Positions 1-8,462 are shown, counted from the stretch's first letter. The stretch is DNA of 64,000 nt from JAGLOK01 sp023139005 (GCA_030637745.1 DAOWFX010000043.1:1-64000); one strand, 5' to 3'. Made by a program: numbers and translations. Notes: generated by a model from the sequence alone, not told the origin.

Positions 1-1
1 A

Positions 2-385
2 GGATATAGTAATACGAATAACGACTTATGTAAATTGCATGAAGAGCAAATTGAAAGTATAGACAAACAAGAAATAGTAGACTGTGAGGACTGTGGAGAC
101 TATACATTTTCACCGGACTACCATGTGGAAACTGCTACGAAATTGGTGTATTCACTAGTGGATGGAAAATACTTTAGATTGACAAGTTACAGTGAGCCAG
201 CAGAATACAATGAAAACCTTCCTGCATCATTGGAGAGCAGAATTCGTGCAATTTTTCCATTTGAATTCATGAAAAAGATAATGATAGCATTAGATGATAC
301 GGATGTAGTACGTCGAGACATTCATAGGCAAGCTTTGGATTACTTAAGAATATCAGGACAAGGCGAATTGGAAATTGATGATTAG
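2..385 (+). CDS. C-terminal part of an unrecognised protein (5' truncated by window edge)
   Basis: The reading frame is open from the first bases of the window to a TAG at 383-385, so this is the C-terminal part of a longer protein whose start lies outside. The first visible residues contain CKLH, and about 20 residues later CEDC; a CxxH plus CxxC pair of this kind could bind zinc, but I do not recognise the family. The rest is acidic and soluble, without membrane segments, and ends in a run of acidic residues. Its stop overlaps the stop of a small convergent gene by 3 bases. A TTG at 35 could be read as a start, but the frame continues upstream without a stop and there is no ribosome binding site, so truncation is the better reading. 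Confidence 0.6.
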   Translation, partial: GYSNTNNDLCKLHEEQIESIDKQEIVDCEDCGDYTFSPDYHVETATKLVYSLVDGKYFRLTSYSEPAEYNENLPASLESRIRAIFPFEFMKKIMIALDDTDVVRRDIHRQALDYLRISGQGELEIDD

Positions 386-516
386 TTAATAATTACGCGA
401 CATTGCATAACAAGTGGCATCAGTTTTCCAATAATTAAATATGCTGCAAGAAGTAGAACTGCAGCCGTCAAGTACACCACGATTTCATTACGATAACCAT
501 GTAGAATTTCTTTCAT
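382..516 (-). CDS. small single-pass membrane protein (44 aa), unknown function
   Basis: A 44-residue protein starts MKEILHGYRN and carries one hydrophobic helix (VVYLTAAVLLLAAYLIIG), with a short basic N-terminus and short tail. The start is supported by AAGGGAG nine bases upstream on the minus strand. An alternative in-frame ATG lies at 540, eight codons upstream, and that ATG sits exactly six bases after a TATAAT hexamer (547-552), the arrangement seen at the leaderless genes of this window. Both starts may be used from one transcript. It lies between the edge gene (convergent) and gtrA (divergent). No family recognised; the gene call rests on the ribosome binding site and the clean hydrophobic helix. 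Confidence 0.5.
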   Translation of the reverse strand: MKEILHGYRNEIVVYLTAAVLLLAAYLIIGKLMPLVMQCRVIIN

Positions 517-592
517 TTTGATTTTCTCCCTTATTGTCATGGTTTTATTATATAGGGGAGAGTGTACCAAAATGAGTACAACTAAGAAGAGA

Positions 593-621
593 TTGTTTAA
601 ATAAAGGACATTGGATATAAT
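593..621 (+). promoter_or_regulatory. sigma-A promoter of the GtrA-like gene, predicting a leaderless transcript
   Basis: TTGTTT (593-598), 17-bp spacer, TATAAT (616-621). A start point seven bases downstream coincides with the ATG at 628. Confidence 0.7.
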
Positions 622-627
622 ATGCGT

Positions 628-1032
628 ATGAAAGAAAAAATAGTTCAAGTATTTAATAAGTACAAGCAGTTTATATTATTTTGCATCGTAGGTGCATCTA
701 ATACGTTGATAACTCTTGGGGTATACACACTTTTACTACAATTCAATGTACCGTATATTATTGCATCTCCCATAGGATATATTTGCGGAGTTTTCAATGG
801 TTACTTATGGTCATCAAAAGTGGTATTTAAGCAGAAGAAGACAATGGACAATGCAACAAAATTTATTATTGTGAACCTCTTTGTTTTAGGTGTAAACACT
901 TTATTGATGTGGATATGGGTAGATAATCTAGAAATTCATGAAATATGGGCACAGGGACTAACCATTTGCTTTACTATGCCATTGAACTTTATTTTGAATA
1001 AGATTTGGACTTATCGCAGCAAATCCTCATAA
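628..1032 (+). CDS. GtrA-like membrane protein
   Basis: A 134-residue integral membrane protein with four predicted helices, of the GtrA/DPMS type. These proteins are linked to export or flipping of lipid-linked sugars in cell-surface glycan synthesis. Family-like features are FILFCIVGASNTLITLGVY at the N-terminus, a GYLWSSKVVF segment (compare the family's NF.W.R.w.F), and a closing PLNFILNKIWTYR. I chose ATG 628 over ATG 622 because the -10 hexamer ends at 621, so transcription should begin at 628 and the earlier ATG would not be in the message. No Shine-Dalgarno is visible. The 3' end overlaps dgt by 22 bases in convergent orientation. No glycosyltransferase is adjacent; the nearest glycan genes are at 30-35 kb. 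Confidence 0.85.
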   Translation: MKEKIVQVFNKYKQFILFCIVGASNTLITLGVYTLLLQFNVPYIIASPIGYICGVFNGYLWSSKVVFKQKKTMDNATKFIIVNLFVLGVNTLLMWIWVDNLEIHEIWAQGLTICFTMPLNFILNKIWTYRSKSS

Positions 1033-2081
1033 ATTGAAACAGCATAGTTGTCGGTCATACCGGCAATGTAGTCGACAAGAATCTGATTTTTGGTGCCATT
1101 GGTCTTATCATAAAATGTAGCCATATTGTGATAATAGTTATAAAATGCCTCATTCAACTCTTTATCAATATCGCCATTTATGATGCTTTCATAGTGGGCA
1201 TCCAGATAATCAAATAACGAATTCAACTTGAAAAGACAATCTGTTTCATAAAATAACTTTGATGGACTTCCATAAATCATCTCATAATTAAATGAGCGTA
1301 TTTTTTTGATTAACTGAAACCTTTCATCGCTAAAGCCAACATTGCCAGTCTTTTGTGTGTTTTCTAATATATCAACAACAAGCGTATTGATGATTTCTCC
1401 ATTGGATTCGCCAAGATGATCTGAGATTTCACTAGGAACATCATTGCGATTGATTACACCAAGGGTTAGTGCATCTTCAATATCGCGACCGAGATATGCA
1501 ATTTTGTCAGAAAATCGAACAATACATCCCTCCCAAGTGGAAGGTATTTTGTTGTGATGTGTTTTATTTTCCAAATCTTCATAAACAAAAGTGGGCTCTA
1601 GATACTGCTCAAACTTTTCACCATTGTGGCACAGAATGGCATCACGTACTCCATAGGTTAAATTCAATCCTTGACCACTTCGTGCAATATGGTCTACTAC
1701 CCGAAGAGAATGTGCTTCATGGCAGAAGCCACCTTCTACTTTTTTATTGAGTACTCGTTCTCCGCTGTGACCAAAGGGTGCATGACCCAAGTCGTGGCCG
1801 AGACCTGCTGCATATGCAAGCTCGATAGATAAACTCCATCCTTTTGAGTTTAAACCTTTACAAATGCTTGCAGCAATGGTCGCAACATGCAATACATGCT
1901 CTATTCGTGTACATATATGATCATTTTCAGGCGCAAAGAATACTTGTGTTTTGTGTTTTAATCTGCGAAAAGGTGTCGAATGAATAATGGCAGTTTGATC
2001 TCTAAAATAGGGACCGCGCGTATCCATAGTGCGTTCTCTATTTCTTTGGGTTAATATCTCATATGATAAAAGGTTTTTCAT
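1011..2081 (-). CDS. dgt: deoxyguanosinetriphosphate triphosphohydrolase-like HD protein
   Basis: A 356-residue cytoplasmic HD-superfamily enzyme of the dGTPase group, which cleaves dNTPs to nucleosides and triphosphate and so adjusts nucleotide pools. The metal motif is complete: H62 in RIEHVLHV, HD at 96-97 in GLGHDLGHAPFGHSGE, and a distal Asp in VRFSDKIAYLGRDIEDA. The N-terminal RNRERTMDTRGPYFRDQTAI and RRLKHKTQVF segments are typical of the shorter Gram-positive dNTPase branch. No ribosome binding site is visible. The ATG follows a -10 box by six bases, so the message is probably leaderless. The promoter lies in the last codons of the upstream lipoprotein gene, so dgt can be expressed separately from the lipoprotein pair. 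Confidence 0.92.
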   Translation of the reverse strand: MKNLLSYEILTQRNRERTMDTRGPYFRDQTAIIHSTPFRRLKHKTQVFFAPENDHICTRIEHVLHVATIAASICKGLNSKGWSLSIELAYAAGLGHDLGHAPFGHSGERVLNKKVEGGFCHEAHSLRVVDHIARSGQGLNLTYGVRDAILCHNGEKFEQYLEPTFVYEDLENKTHHNKIPSTWEGCIVRFSDKIAYLGRDIEDALTLGVINRNDVPSEISDHLGESNGEIINTLVVDILENTQKTGNVGFSDERFQLIKKIRSFNYEMIYGSPSKLFYETDCLFKLNSLFDYLDAHYESIINGDIDKELNEAFYNYYHNMATFYDKTNGTKNQILVDYIAGMTDNYAVSIYEDLLR

Positions 2082-2087
2082 ACATTG

Positions 2088-2116
2088 ATAATATCTGTTT
2101 TGAAGAAATTAGTCAA
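2088..2116 (-). promoter_or_regulatory. sigma-A promoter of dgt, leaderless arrangement
   Basis: On the minus strand TTGACT (2116-2111), a 17-bp spacer and TATTAT (2093-2088), followed by six bases and the ATG at 2081. It overlaps the stop codon of the preceding gene. Confidence 0.7.
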
Positions 2117-2831
2117 CTAATCCAGAATTAAGTGATTGGATGTATTCAAGCTTCAATCTATTGATTGTGCCATCATTAACCATCTGCGAGAGAACACCGT
2201 TTAACTGGGAAAAGAAAGTGTTGCTTTGTGAAGATACTACAAAGTTTACTGGCATTTGTGAAAGATAATCAACATCATAATTTGATAAATCATTATAAGT
2301 AAGTGCATCATATTCAGACATTATAGCGCTATCGATAATCATGATATCCAGATCATTAAGTAACAGCTTTGCATCACTATAGTATATATACTCATATGGC
2401 ATATCAAAGCTGAGCTTATTCTTTTGATCAATACAGGCACTCGAATCGATTATCCCAATCTTAGTACGTGCTTTATCTTTTGATTTAACCAGAACAATGC
2501 TATCATAAAATAAATCAACAGATTGCATATCCTCAGAAGAAGAGGCACAGAGCATTACATCGATTGTTTTATTGGTAAGGTGTGTTTGCCAGGTACTATT
2601 TGTAACTGGTGATATTGGCGCTTGAAGTTCCATTCTATTTGCTGCTGTCTTGATGATATCAATAGCAAGACCATAACCACCAAATGTATGATAATTGTCA
2701 GGATCATATCCGACAATGAAGTATCCTGATTTATCAATGGTAGCATATGAATTATCAGTTGCTGTAGTACAGCCTATTAGAAGTATACAAATAAGGATTA
2801 CAGATAGTGCTTTGTATATCTTATTCTTCAC
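2109..2831 (-). CDS. lipoprotein resembling amino-acid (family 3) solute-binding proteins
   Basis: A 240-residue secreted lipoprotein: basic start, hydrophobic h-region and lipobox ILLIGCTT with the lipidated Cys near residue 21. The mature part resembles a family 3 periplasmic binding fold: an early GYFIVGYDPD strand, GGYGLAIDIIKTAANRM, a central NDLDIMIIDSAI segment, and a closing LSQMVNDGTINRLKLEY helix that matches the usual C-terminal 'i.kl...G....i..ky' pattern. It would bind a small polar ligand outside the membrane. It overlaps the upstream lipoprotein gene by 11 bases, so the two are co-translated. No permease or ATPase gene is nearby, so the binding protein is either an orphan or serves as a sensor. 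Confidence 0.75.
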   Translation of the reverse strand: MKNKIYKALSVILICILLIGCTTATDNSYATIDKSGYFIVGYDPDNYHTFGGYGLAIDIIKTAANRMELQAPISPVTNSTWQTHLTNKTIDVMLCASSSEDMQSVDLFYDSIVLVKSKDKARTKIGIIDSSACIDQKNKLSFDMPYEYIYYSDAKLLLNDLDIMIIDSAIMSEYDALTYNDLSNYDVDYLSQMPVNFVVSSQSNTFFSQLNGVLSQMVNDGTINRLKLEYIQSLNSGLVD

Positions 2832-3204
2832 TTTTTACTACTTTTGCAAAGTGATACTCAACAGGAGTGTCATTTGGACGTATATACAAATCTCCACCGA
2901 TTATCTCCCAAGCACCATGCATATCTAGCATTGTTTCGGAATCTGAAGTTTGTACAAAATGAAAATCATTTCTAGACTTTGTATATTCCCCAAACTTTTT
3001 ATTGACAAAAAACACAGTACCATCTTTATTTATTGTGAATACCATGATATTTTGAAACATGGGTGTATCACTCATTCCGCTTTCTAAATTCGTAGTTTCC
3101 TGTAGTTGCCAGGATCCATAAAGAACCTGGTTTGTACAGCCTGAAAATACGATTATTCCCAATAGAATCATTATAATAACGAGGAATGTAGTTGTCTTTC
3201 TCAT
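2821..3204 (-). CDS. small secreted lipoprotein with lipocalin-like character
   Basis: A 127-residue lipoprotein with signal peptide and lipobox IVFSGCTN (Cys about residue 23). The mature part starts LYGSWQLQETTN and alternates short beta strands (MVFTINKDGTVFFVN, AWEIIGGDLYIRP), which fits a small beta barrel of the lipocalin-like type common in Gram-positive lipoproteins ('G.W......f..dGt'). The ligand is unknown. The ribosome binding site AAGGAGT lies seven bases before the ATG. It is the first gene of a two-gene unit with the binding-protein-like lipoprotein. Confidence 0.65.
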   Translation of the reverse strand: MRKTTTFLVIIMILLGIIVFSGCTNQVLYGSWQLQETTNLESGMSDTPMFQNIMVFTINKDGTVFFVNKKFGEYTKSRNDFHFVQTSDSETMLDMHGAWEIIGGDLYIRPNDTPVEYHFAKVVKSEE

Positions 3205-3242
3205 AATCTACTCCTTAAGCAAATTGATATCATATCTTTAAT

Positions 3243-3271
3243 ATAATATCATTAAACATCTTATGAGGCAA
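3243..3271 (-). promoter_or_regulatory. sigma-A promoter of the two-lipoprotein operon
   Basis: Minus strand TTGCCT (3271-3266), 17-bp spacer, TATTAT (3248-3243), with a TG one base upstream of the -10 (extended -10). Confidence 0.55.
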
Positions 3272-3334
3272 CGAGGCATATCTTTTATTCACATCAAATT
3301 CATAAGAATATGCAAATTGTATTTTAAAATGCAA

Positions 3335-3363
3335 AACAAAAAAGCTCCAATTAAGAAGCTTTT
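3335..3363 (-). terminator. intrinsic terminator downstream of the beta-repeat protein
   Basis: Read on the minus strand, AAAAGCT and AGCTTTT arms enclose a 10-base loop and run into a T-rich tail. It lies 12 bases after the stop of the gene ending at 3376. Confidence 0.6.
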
Positions 3364-3375
3364 GAAATCAATTGT

Positions 3376-3765
3376 TTATTTTTTTGCAAATACGGCTGTG
3401 ATGTTATACTCACTATCAAATACTGGAATAGTTATATCACTTTTGGTTGCAAGCCTTTCGGGAACATCGCCCAACCAATTTACAAATATCCAGCCTTCGT
3501 GTGGGCGTGCAGAGAGCTTTATCCGCGTTCCGGCGGGATAGACTTTTTCAAATGGAGATACTTCTACAGAGCCATTGCCTTCGGTAATTAAATTGAGCGT
3601 AGCACCTTCTTCGACTGTCTCTGCACCAAATGCTATTTGCTCCGGCTCAATGATAATTCCATCTAGATTTAGCTCTACTGGTTCGGGACGGTTAATAAGA
3701 AGTATTCCAATAGCTACTGCTCCCATTAAGAACAACGCTGATGAAATTATTATTACTCGTTTCAT
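3376..3765 (-). CDS. membrane-anchored protein with one InlB-type beta-repeat domain
   Basis: A 129-residue protein with an N-terminal membrane anchor (VIIISSALFLMGAVAIGILL) and an extracellular part. The C-terminal half, from GNGSVEVSPFEKVYPAGTRI through ARPHEGWIFVNWLGD to YNITAVFAKK, is a single copy of the divergent InlB B-repeat type: 'G.v...p....Y..G..v.l.A.p..Gw.F..W.Gd......i...m..d..vtA.F'. Such domains occur in surface proteins, usually as multiples; a lone copy on a short anchor is unusual. I moved the start to the ATG at 3765 because GAGGTGAA lies six bases upstream. It is transcribed alone from a consensus promoter and has its own terminator. Confidence 0.75.
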   Translation of the reverse strand: MKRVIIISSALFLMGAVAIGILLINRPEPVELNLDGIIIEPEQIAFGAETVEEGATLNLITEGNGSVEVSPFEKVYPAGTRIKLSARPHEGWIFVNWLGDVPERLATKSDITIPVFDSEYNITAVFAKK

Positions 3766-3794
3766 GTTCTTCACCTCAAATACACTATAGTACA

Positions 3795-3823
3795 ATTATA
3801 TTCCTATAAAATATGACTGTCAA
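3795..3823 (-). promoter_or_regulatory. consensus sigma-A promoter of the beta-repeat protein
   Basis: Minus strand TTGACA (3823-3818), 17-bp spacer, TATAAT (3800-3795): a perfect consensus, so strong expression is expected. Confidence 0.8.
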
Positions 3824-3846
3824 ACCTATTCAATTATATACATATA

Positions 3847-5037
3847 TCATTTCTTGTATGTTTTCTTGCCTCGTTTTTCCATGTACCAGTTTGTAATAGG
3901 AAACAATAAGCGTATATACCATTTGCTTGAAATAATATTCAATTGGTTTATAATATCAATGGATTGTGGGCAATGCTTTTCGCACTTTCCACACTGGATA
4001 CATTCCCGTGCTTTATTGAGTGTTTTCCCTGAAATTCCGATTTGCATAAGAGTTCCAAGAAAACCACCTGATGAGATATGGTTGTAGACTTCAAAGCAAC
4101 GAGGAATATCAATTTCTTTTGGACAATCAATACAATATCCACAACCAGTACAAGGCACTTTGAAGCTCTTGACAAAGACATCAATGATTTCATCGATAAC
4201 CACTTGCTCTTCTTCTTTGATTTTTCCATCAATATCAGATGCAATTTCTAAATTATTTTCAATATGATCCTCATGACTCATCCCTGAGAGCACCACTGTA
4301 GCTTCTTTATGGTTCATTACCCAAGATAAGAATAATTCAACTGGCGTCTTTTTTATCCCAGCTTTATCTATTAGATCAAGTACTTTCTGAGGAATATTGT
4401 TTGCTAACGCGCCACCGCGTAAGGGTTCCATAATAATGACAGGAATACCTTTCTTATTAGCATGAAGTAGACCATCTCTTCCTGCTTGATTGTTGATGTC
4501 TAAGATATTGTACTGTATCTGACAAAAATCCCAGTCATAGTCGTCAACGATTTTGATGAAGTCGCTCTTTTCTCCGTGAAATGAAAACCCAACATTTTTT
4601 GCCTTGCCACTATCTTTGATAGACTTTAGATATTCTTTTAGCCCCATATCACATAGGTTTTTATAATTTCCATAGCTTGTGAACATATGCATTAAGTAAT
4701 AATCAATATAATCAGTATTTAACTTTACTAGTTGCTTATTGATGTATTTATCAAAATCGTTCCTGTTTCTACATAACCAAATTGGAAGCTTTGTTGCCAG
4801 AAATATTTGATTTCTTAAACCGGTTTTCTTAAAAAAACGACCTAAGAAAGCTTCTGATTGTCCCGCATGATAGGGCCATGCAGTATCCAGGTAATTAACA
4901 CCGCCATCGATTGCTTGCTTAAGCATTTGGGTAGAACGAACTTCATCGATTTTTCCATCTTTTTGAGGAAAACGCATACAGCCAAAGCCAAGGATAGAAA
5001 GTTGATCTTTGTTTCTTGTATTTTCTCTATAAATCAT
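3847..5037 (-). CDS. aldo/keto reductase with C-terminal ferredoxin-like Fe-S domain
   Basis: A 396-residue cytoplasmic oxidoreductase. The N-terminal TIM barrel has the aldo/keto reductase tetrad D51, Y56 (DTAWPYH), K83 (ATKLP) and H117 (YLMHMF). The C-terminal 100 residues carry two cysteine clusters, CTGCGYCIDCP and CIQCGKCEKHCP, typical of the clostridial Fe-S aldo/keto reductases; they should hold 4Fe-4S clusters and let the enzyme exchange electrons with ferredoxin or flavin partners rather than only NADPH. The substrate cannot be told from sequence. Its ATG overlaps the stop of the upstream aminotransferase (ATGA, 4 bases), so the two are translationally coupled and may act on the same metabolite. 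Confidence 0.92.
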   Translation of the reverse strand: MIYRENTRNKDQLSILGFGCMRFPQKDGKIDEVRSTQMLKQAIDGGVNYLDTAWPYHAGQSEAFLGRFFKKTGLRNQIFLATKLPIWLCRNRNDFDKYINKQLVKLNTDYIDYYLMHMFTSYGNYKNLCDMGLKEYLKSIKDSGKAKNVGFSFHGEKSDFIKIVDDYDWDFCQIQYNILDINNQAGRDGLLHANKKGIPVIIMEPLRGGALANNIPQKVLDLIDKAGIKKTPVELFLSWVMNHKEATVVLSGMSHEDHIENNLEIASDIDGKIKEEEQVVIDEIIDVFVKSFKVPCTGCGYCIDCPKEIDIPRCFEVYNHISSGGFLGTLMQIGISGKTLNKARECIQCGKCEKHCPQSIDIINQLNIISSKWYIRLLFPITNWYMEKRGKKTYKK

Positions 5038-6206
5038 ATTAGTTGATACTCTTTTCCTAATTCTATAAACGCGTCTTTGGATCGGTTGATCTTATTGAGT
5101 GAAACACAATAGCATATTCTAAAATATCCACTTCTTCCAAAGCCACTGCCGGGAGCAAACAAGAGATTGTGTGTTGCTGCTTTTGCAACGAACTCTTTAT
5201 CGTCTTTGATGGGACATTCTACGAAAAAGTAGAATGCACCTTGTGGTTTTTGTGTTTTAAAGCCTGCTTGAATAAGAATATCATATAGGGCATCACGACG
5301 CTTTTTATATCCTTTTATATCGACTGTAGTATCCAGTGCGCCCAGAAGCGCTTTTTGATATATCGCAGGGGCATTGACAAAGCCTAATATTCGATTTGTG
5401 AGTATTAGAGCGTTAATGACATCTCTTACATCGGTAATATCGGGATTTACTGCAATATATCCTAGGCGTGCACCGGGTAGTGACAATGATTTAGAATATG
5501 AATTGATGATAATAGTATTATCATATATATTTAGCAAGTTGGGTACTTCTACATCATATACGATTTCTTGATAAGGCTCATCAGATAGGATACAGATATC
5601 TGTTTGCAATGCGTTTTGACGTTCATATAGTGCATTTGCTAGTTCTTCAAGTGCTTCTTTTGAATAAACAATGCCAGTGGGATTATTGGGAGAATTGATA
5701 ATGATGGCTTTTGTCTTCTCAGTAATTGCACCATAGATTTTCTCAATATCCAATGAGAAGTCATCTTCTGTTTCAACAACTACAGGAATACCACCATGAT
5801 TGGTGATATAGAAGTTGTATTCAACAAAATATGGAGCAAGGACAATCACTTCATCATCTGGGTCTAAAAGGGACTTTAAACAAACGTTTAATCCGCCTGC
5901 TGCACCAACTGTCATAATTAAATTGTTGGCAGACAGAGTCTTTCCACGGGAAGATATTTTTTCTGCGATCATCTGACGTACGTCTAAGAAACCTGCGTTG
6001 GGCATATATCGGTGAACACCTTTTTGTCCTGCATATTGTATAATGCCATCAATTATACTCTGTGGTGGTGGCATATCGGGATTCCCTAATGAGAAATCGA
6101 ATACGTTTTCCGGACCGAACATTTTAGACAATCGGTTGCCTTCTTCAAACATCTTGCGTATTACAGAAGAGTTCTTCAGCGATTCTTTGATCTTTGAGGA
6201 TATCAT
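5034..6206 (-). CDS. class I/II PLP-dependent aminotransferase
   Basis: A 390-residue fold-type I aminotransferase of the aspartate/aromatic group. Visible signatures are the N-terminal FSLGNPDMPPP substrate loop, the NSPNNPTG loop, DEPYQEIVYD, and the PLP lysine in NSYSKSLSLPGARLGY (about residue 235), with a C-terminal Arg in SGYFRICYCVS for the alpha-carboxylate. It transfers an amino group between an amino acid and a 2-oxo acid; the exact pair is not predictable. The ribosome binding site TAGGAG precedes the ATG by six bases. It heads a two-gene operon with the Fe-S aldo/keto reductase. Confidence 0.9.
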   Translation of the reverse strand: MISSKIKESLKNSSVIRKMFEEGNRLSKMFGPENVFDFSLGNPDMPPPQSIIDGIIQYAGQKGVHRYMPNAGFLDVRQMIAEKISSRGKTLSANNLIMTVGAAGGLNVCLKSLLDPDDEVIVLAPYFVEYNFYITNHGGIPVVVETEDDFSLDIEKIYGAITEKTKAIIINSPNNPTGIVYSKEALEELANALYERQNALQTDICILSDEPYQEIVYDVEVPNLLNIYDNTIIINSYSKSLSLPGARLGYIAVNPDITDVRDVINALILTNRILGFVNAPAIYQKALLGALDTTVDIKGYKKRRDALYDILIQAGFKTQKPQGAFYFFVECPIKDDKEFVAKAATHNLLFAPGSGFGRSGYFRICYCVSLNKINRSKDAFIELGKEYQLI

Positions 6207-6309
6207 TTATATCTCCTAGAGTTTTGTTATATCTATTATACAATATTTTTTTGCATGTTACATCTACGAATGTATGTATAAATATTAGCTATTACAGGAA
6301 AACAGATAT

Positions 6310-7884
6310 TTATTGATTATTGTAAAAGTCCATTTGTGTTTGTGCGCCTGCTTCGAGGTACTCTTTTATGAAGCGGTCCCAGTACTTATCGGACAATGCT
6401 CTTTTGCCGGAAATAAAATTATCTATCCACGTATCCTTTACTGCATTAAATGCTGATAATTTATTTGTCGGTGTATATCCATTGTCCGCAAATGGATTGG
6501 TGTAGATATTTGAGTATTTTAAAAGCGAATAATACCAGTCTATTGCACTTTGGGGAAAGTCATTGAGTGTTACCACTTCAATTTGTGTAATGATGTTTCT
6601 GATTTCGTGATATTCTTGCATTCCCTCTGTTGTACCATCTTTGTTATACTTCCATCCTTCAGAGTCAAATACTTGATAATTTGGCACCTTTGTGTTGCTA
6701 TCTAAAACATAGTGTTCTCCTTGTATCCCATAAGAGATGATATCCATTCCTTGTTCAGTAAAGAGGAATTCACACATATCCAAAATTCTGTTCGGTTCTT
6801 CAAAATACACAGAAATCATAGCAGCTGTTGATAAAGTATCTCCGGTTGTGCGACAAGGACCCAAATTTCCTGTCAATGATACAGGAAGGGGTACAAGGAA
6901 ACCATAGGGATTTGTCTCTTTTAACTTTGCATTTAGTGTAGGATAATTGCTGATATCTGTTGCTATCGCTCCTGCTTTTCCGGATGTTATTTTTTCCTGC
7001 GACACAGCGCCATCGTGCAACAGATAGTCGTTGTCGAATGCTTTGGTTTGATACATTTCATTAAGCCAAGTAAGAGCATTACGCATGTCATCAAGTAAAA
7101 ACCAATCTACATACTGACCATCTATATCCTTAAAAATATAGCTGCCTGTAAATCCTGCAAAAATAGGATCAAGATATCTTTGGTTTCCGGTAGAAAACCC
7201 ATCGGTTCCAAGCCCATCAAAATCATTTTCTACAAAGGCTTCCATCAGTAAACGAAACTTATCCAATGTATCGACTGTGTTGATATTTATGCCGGCTTTT
7301 TCGGCCCAGTCACCGCGTACCAGATATACTAAATCATCCGGTCCTTTTAGATTTGGCAAGCAGTAGAGTTCATCGTCATCTGTTTTGTATTTGTTGATCT
7401 CTTTTGCATTTAGTATGTATTGTGTTAGTTTTGGATAGACATCTTCTTTATCGTCCAAATATGTTCCAATATCAATTACTGCACCTGCTTGGAGAAGCTT
7501 TTCATATGATAATTGATCAGTAGATAACACGTCCAGATTCATATAATCGGGAATAACACCATATGATATATGCATACTAAGTATTTCGCTATATGTTTTT
7601 GTAGGATCAGATGTTGTGTCTATGAAATTAAATTTCACATTGTATTTTTCTTCAAGAAACTCAACTACGATATCCTTTGAAGATAGTGCTACGCGAGTGT
7701 TTACAGCTCCTCTTGGCATAAAGAGCAACTCAAGTGTTTCAGCGTATGGAACTTCTTGCACCGCTTGTGTGGGTTCTGGTGTGGGGGTAGATGCAGGTAC
7801 TACTTCTTTGGGAGTGCATCCAACAAATATTGTAATGACTAATAAAATGATGATTGATATCATTTTATGATGAGGTTTTATCAT
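6310..7884 (-). CDS. extracellular solute-binding lipoprotein (ABC family 1 type)
   Basis: A 524-residue secreted lipoprotein: hydrophobic leader, lipobox TIFVGCTP (Cys about 23), then a Thr/Pro-rich linker (PASTPTPEPTQA) leading to a large two-lobed binding domain. Size and features such as YGVIPDYMNLDVLS, LPNLKGPDDLVYLVRGDWAEKAG and a C-terminal WDRFIKEYLEAG helix fit the LplA/YtcQ-like carbohydrate-binding proteins of Firmicutes. No permease or ATPase genes flank it. The ribosome binding site TAGGAGAAG is six bases before the ATG. Related lipoproteins occur at 9935, 58656 and 60400, all likewise without transporter partners. Confidence 0.85.
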   Translation of the reverse strand: MIKPHHKMISIIILLVITIFVGCTPKEVVPASTPTPEPTQAVQEVPYAETLELLFMPRGAVNTRVALSSKDIVVEFLEEKYNVKFNFIDTTSDPTKTYSEILSMHISYGVIPDYMNLDVLSTDQLSYEKLLQAGAVIDIGTYLDDKEDVYPKLTQYILNAKEINKYKTDDDELYCLPNLKGPDDLVYLVRGDWAEKAGININTVDTLDKFRLLMEAFVENDFDGLGTDGFSTGNQRYLDPIFAGFTGSYIFKDIDGQYVDWFLLDDMRNALTWLNEMYQTKAFDNDYLLHDGAVSQEKITSGKAGAIATDISNYPTLNAKLKETNPYGFLVPLPVSLTGNLGPCRTTGDTLSTAAMISVYFEEPNRILDMCEFLFTEQGMDIISYGIQGEHYVLDSNTKVPNYQVFDSEGWKYNKDGTTEGMQEYHEIRNIITQIEVVTLNDFPQSAIDWYYSLLKYSNIYTNPFADNGYTPTNKLSAFNAVKDTWIDNFISGKRALSDKYWDRFIKEYLEAGAQTQMDFYNNQ

Positions 7885-7911
7885 AACTTCTCCTATTATA
7901 TCATCTGAATA

Positions 7912-7940
7912 TATATATGAAGTTTAACAGAATATGTCAA
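7912..7940 (-). promoter_or_regulatory. sigma-A promoter of the solute-binding lipoprotein
   Basis: Minus strand TTGACA (7940-7935), 17-bp spacer, TATATA (7917-7912). It gives a leader of about 25 bases that includes the ribosome binding site. Confidence 0.65.
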
Positions 7941-7959
7941 GGAAATGCAAATAGTACAT

Positions 7960-8361
7960 TTATAGAACAGAACCTTCTTTTAAATCATCAACTAATACTC
8001 GCATACGAGAAGCAATAATGTCACGCACACGCGCATAAAAACTTTCATCCCTACCTTCAGGATCTGCAAGGGACCAATCGATACAAGTAACACCTTGTAT
8101 TTTACATGGATTGTCTACATCCATTGATATAATTAGATCCGGTTTTTCAATATCATCAATGCTTTTTGTTTTTTGCATTGAGATATCAATACCAATATCT
8201 TTCATTGCTTTGATTGCTTCAGGACGGATATTGTCATCCGGCTGATTACCTGCGCTGGAAGGAATCATAATGTCACTCCCCAATTTACGCGCCAAGCCTT
8301 CTGCCATCTGTGAACGACAACAGTTTCCATTGCTTAAAAATGCTACTTTTACTTTGTTCAT
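7960..8361 (-). CDS. ArsC/low-molecular-weight phosphatase-like protein with altered P-loop
   Basis: A 133-residue protein with the LMW-PTP/thioredoxin-coupled ArsC fold: VKVAFLSNGNCCRSQMAEG near the N-terminus, SSAGNQPDDNIRPEAIKAMKDIGID, and a C-terminal IDWSLADPEGRDESFYARVRD helix. In the family the P-loop is C-x5-R with Cys at the position held here by Ser10; instead there are Cys at 14 and 15 just before Arg16. The redox-Cys pair of ArsC is also only partly kept (SMDVDNPC has one Cys). The protein may therefore lack normal arsenate reductase or phosphatase activity. The start at ATG 8361 is preferred over an in-frame TTG at 8373 because GGGTGG precedes it. No other ars gene is visible. 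Confidence 0.75.
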   Translation of the reverse strand: MNKVKVAFLSNGNCCRSQMAEGLARKLGSDIMIPSSAGNQPDDNIRPEAIKAMKDIGIDISMQKTKSIDDIEKPDLIISMDVDNPCKIQGVTCIDWSLADPEGRDESFYARVRDIIASRMRVLVDDLKEGSVL

Positions 8362-8462
8362 GAAACCACCCAATTTGATATTTATGTATATATAGTTATT
8401 ATACTAATATATAGTTTTAATGTATAATATACTAAACAAATTGATAAAAAGGAAGTACAATT

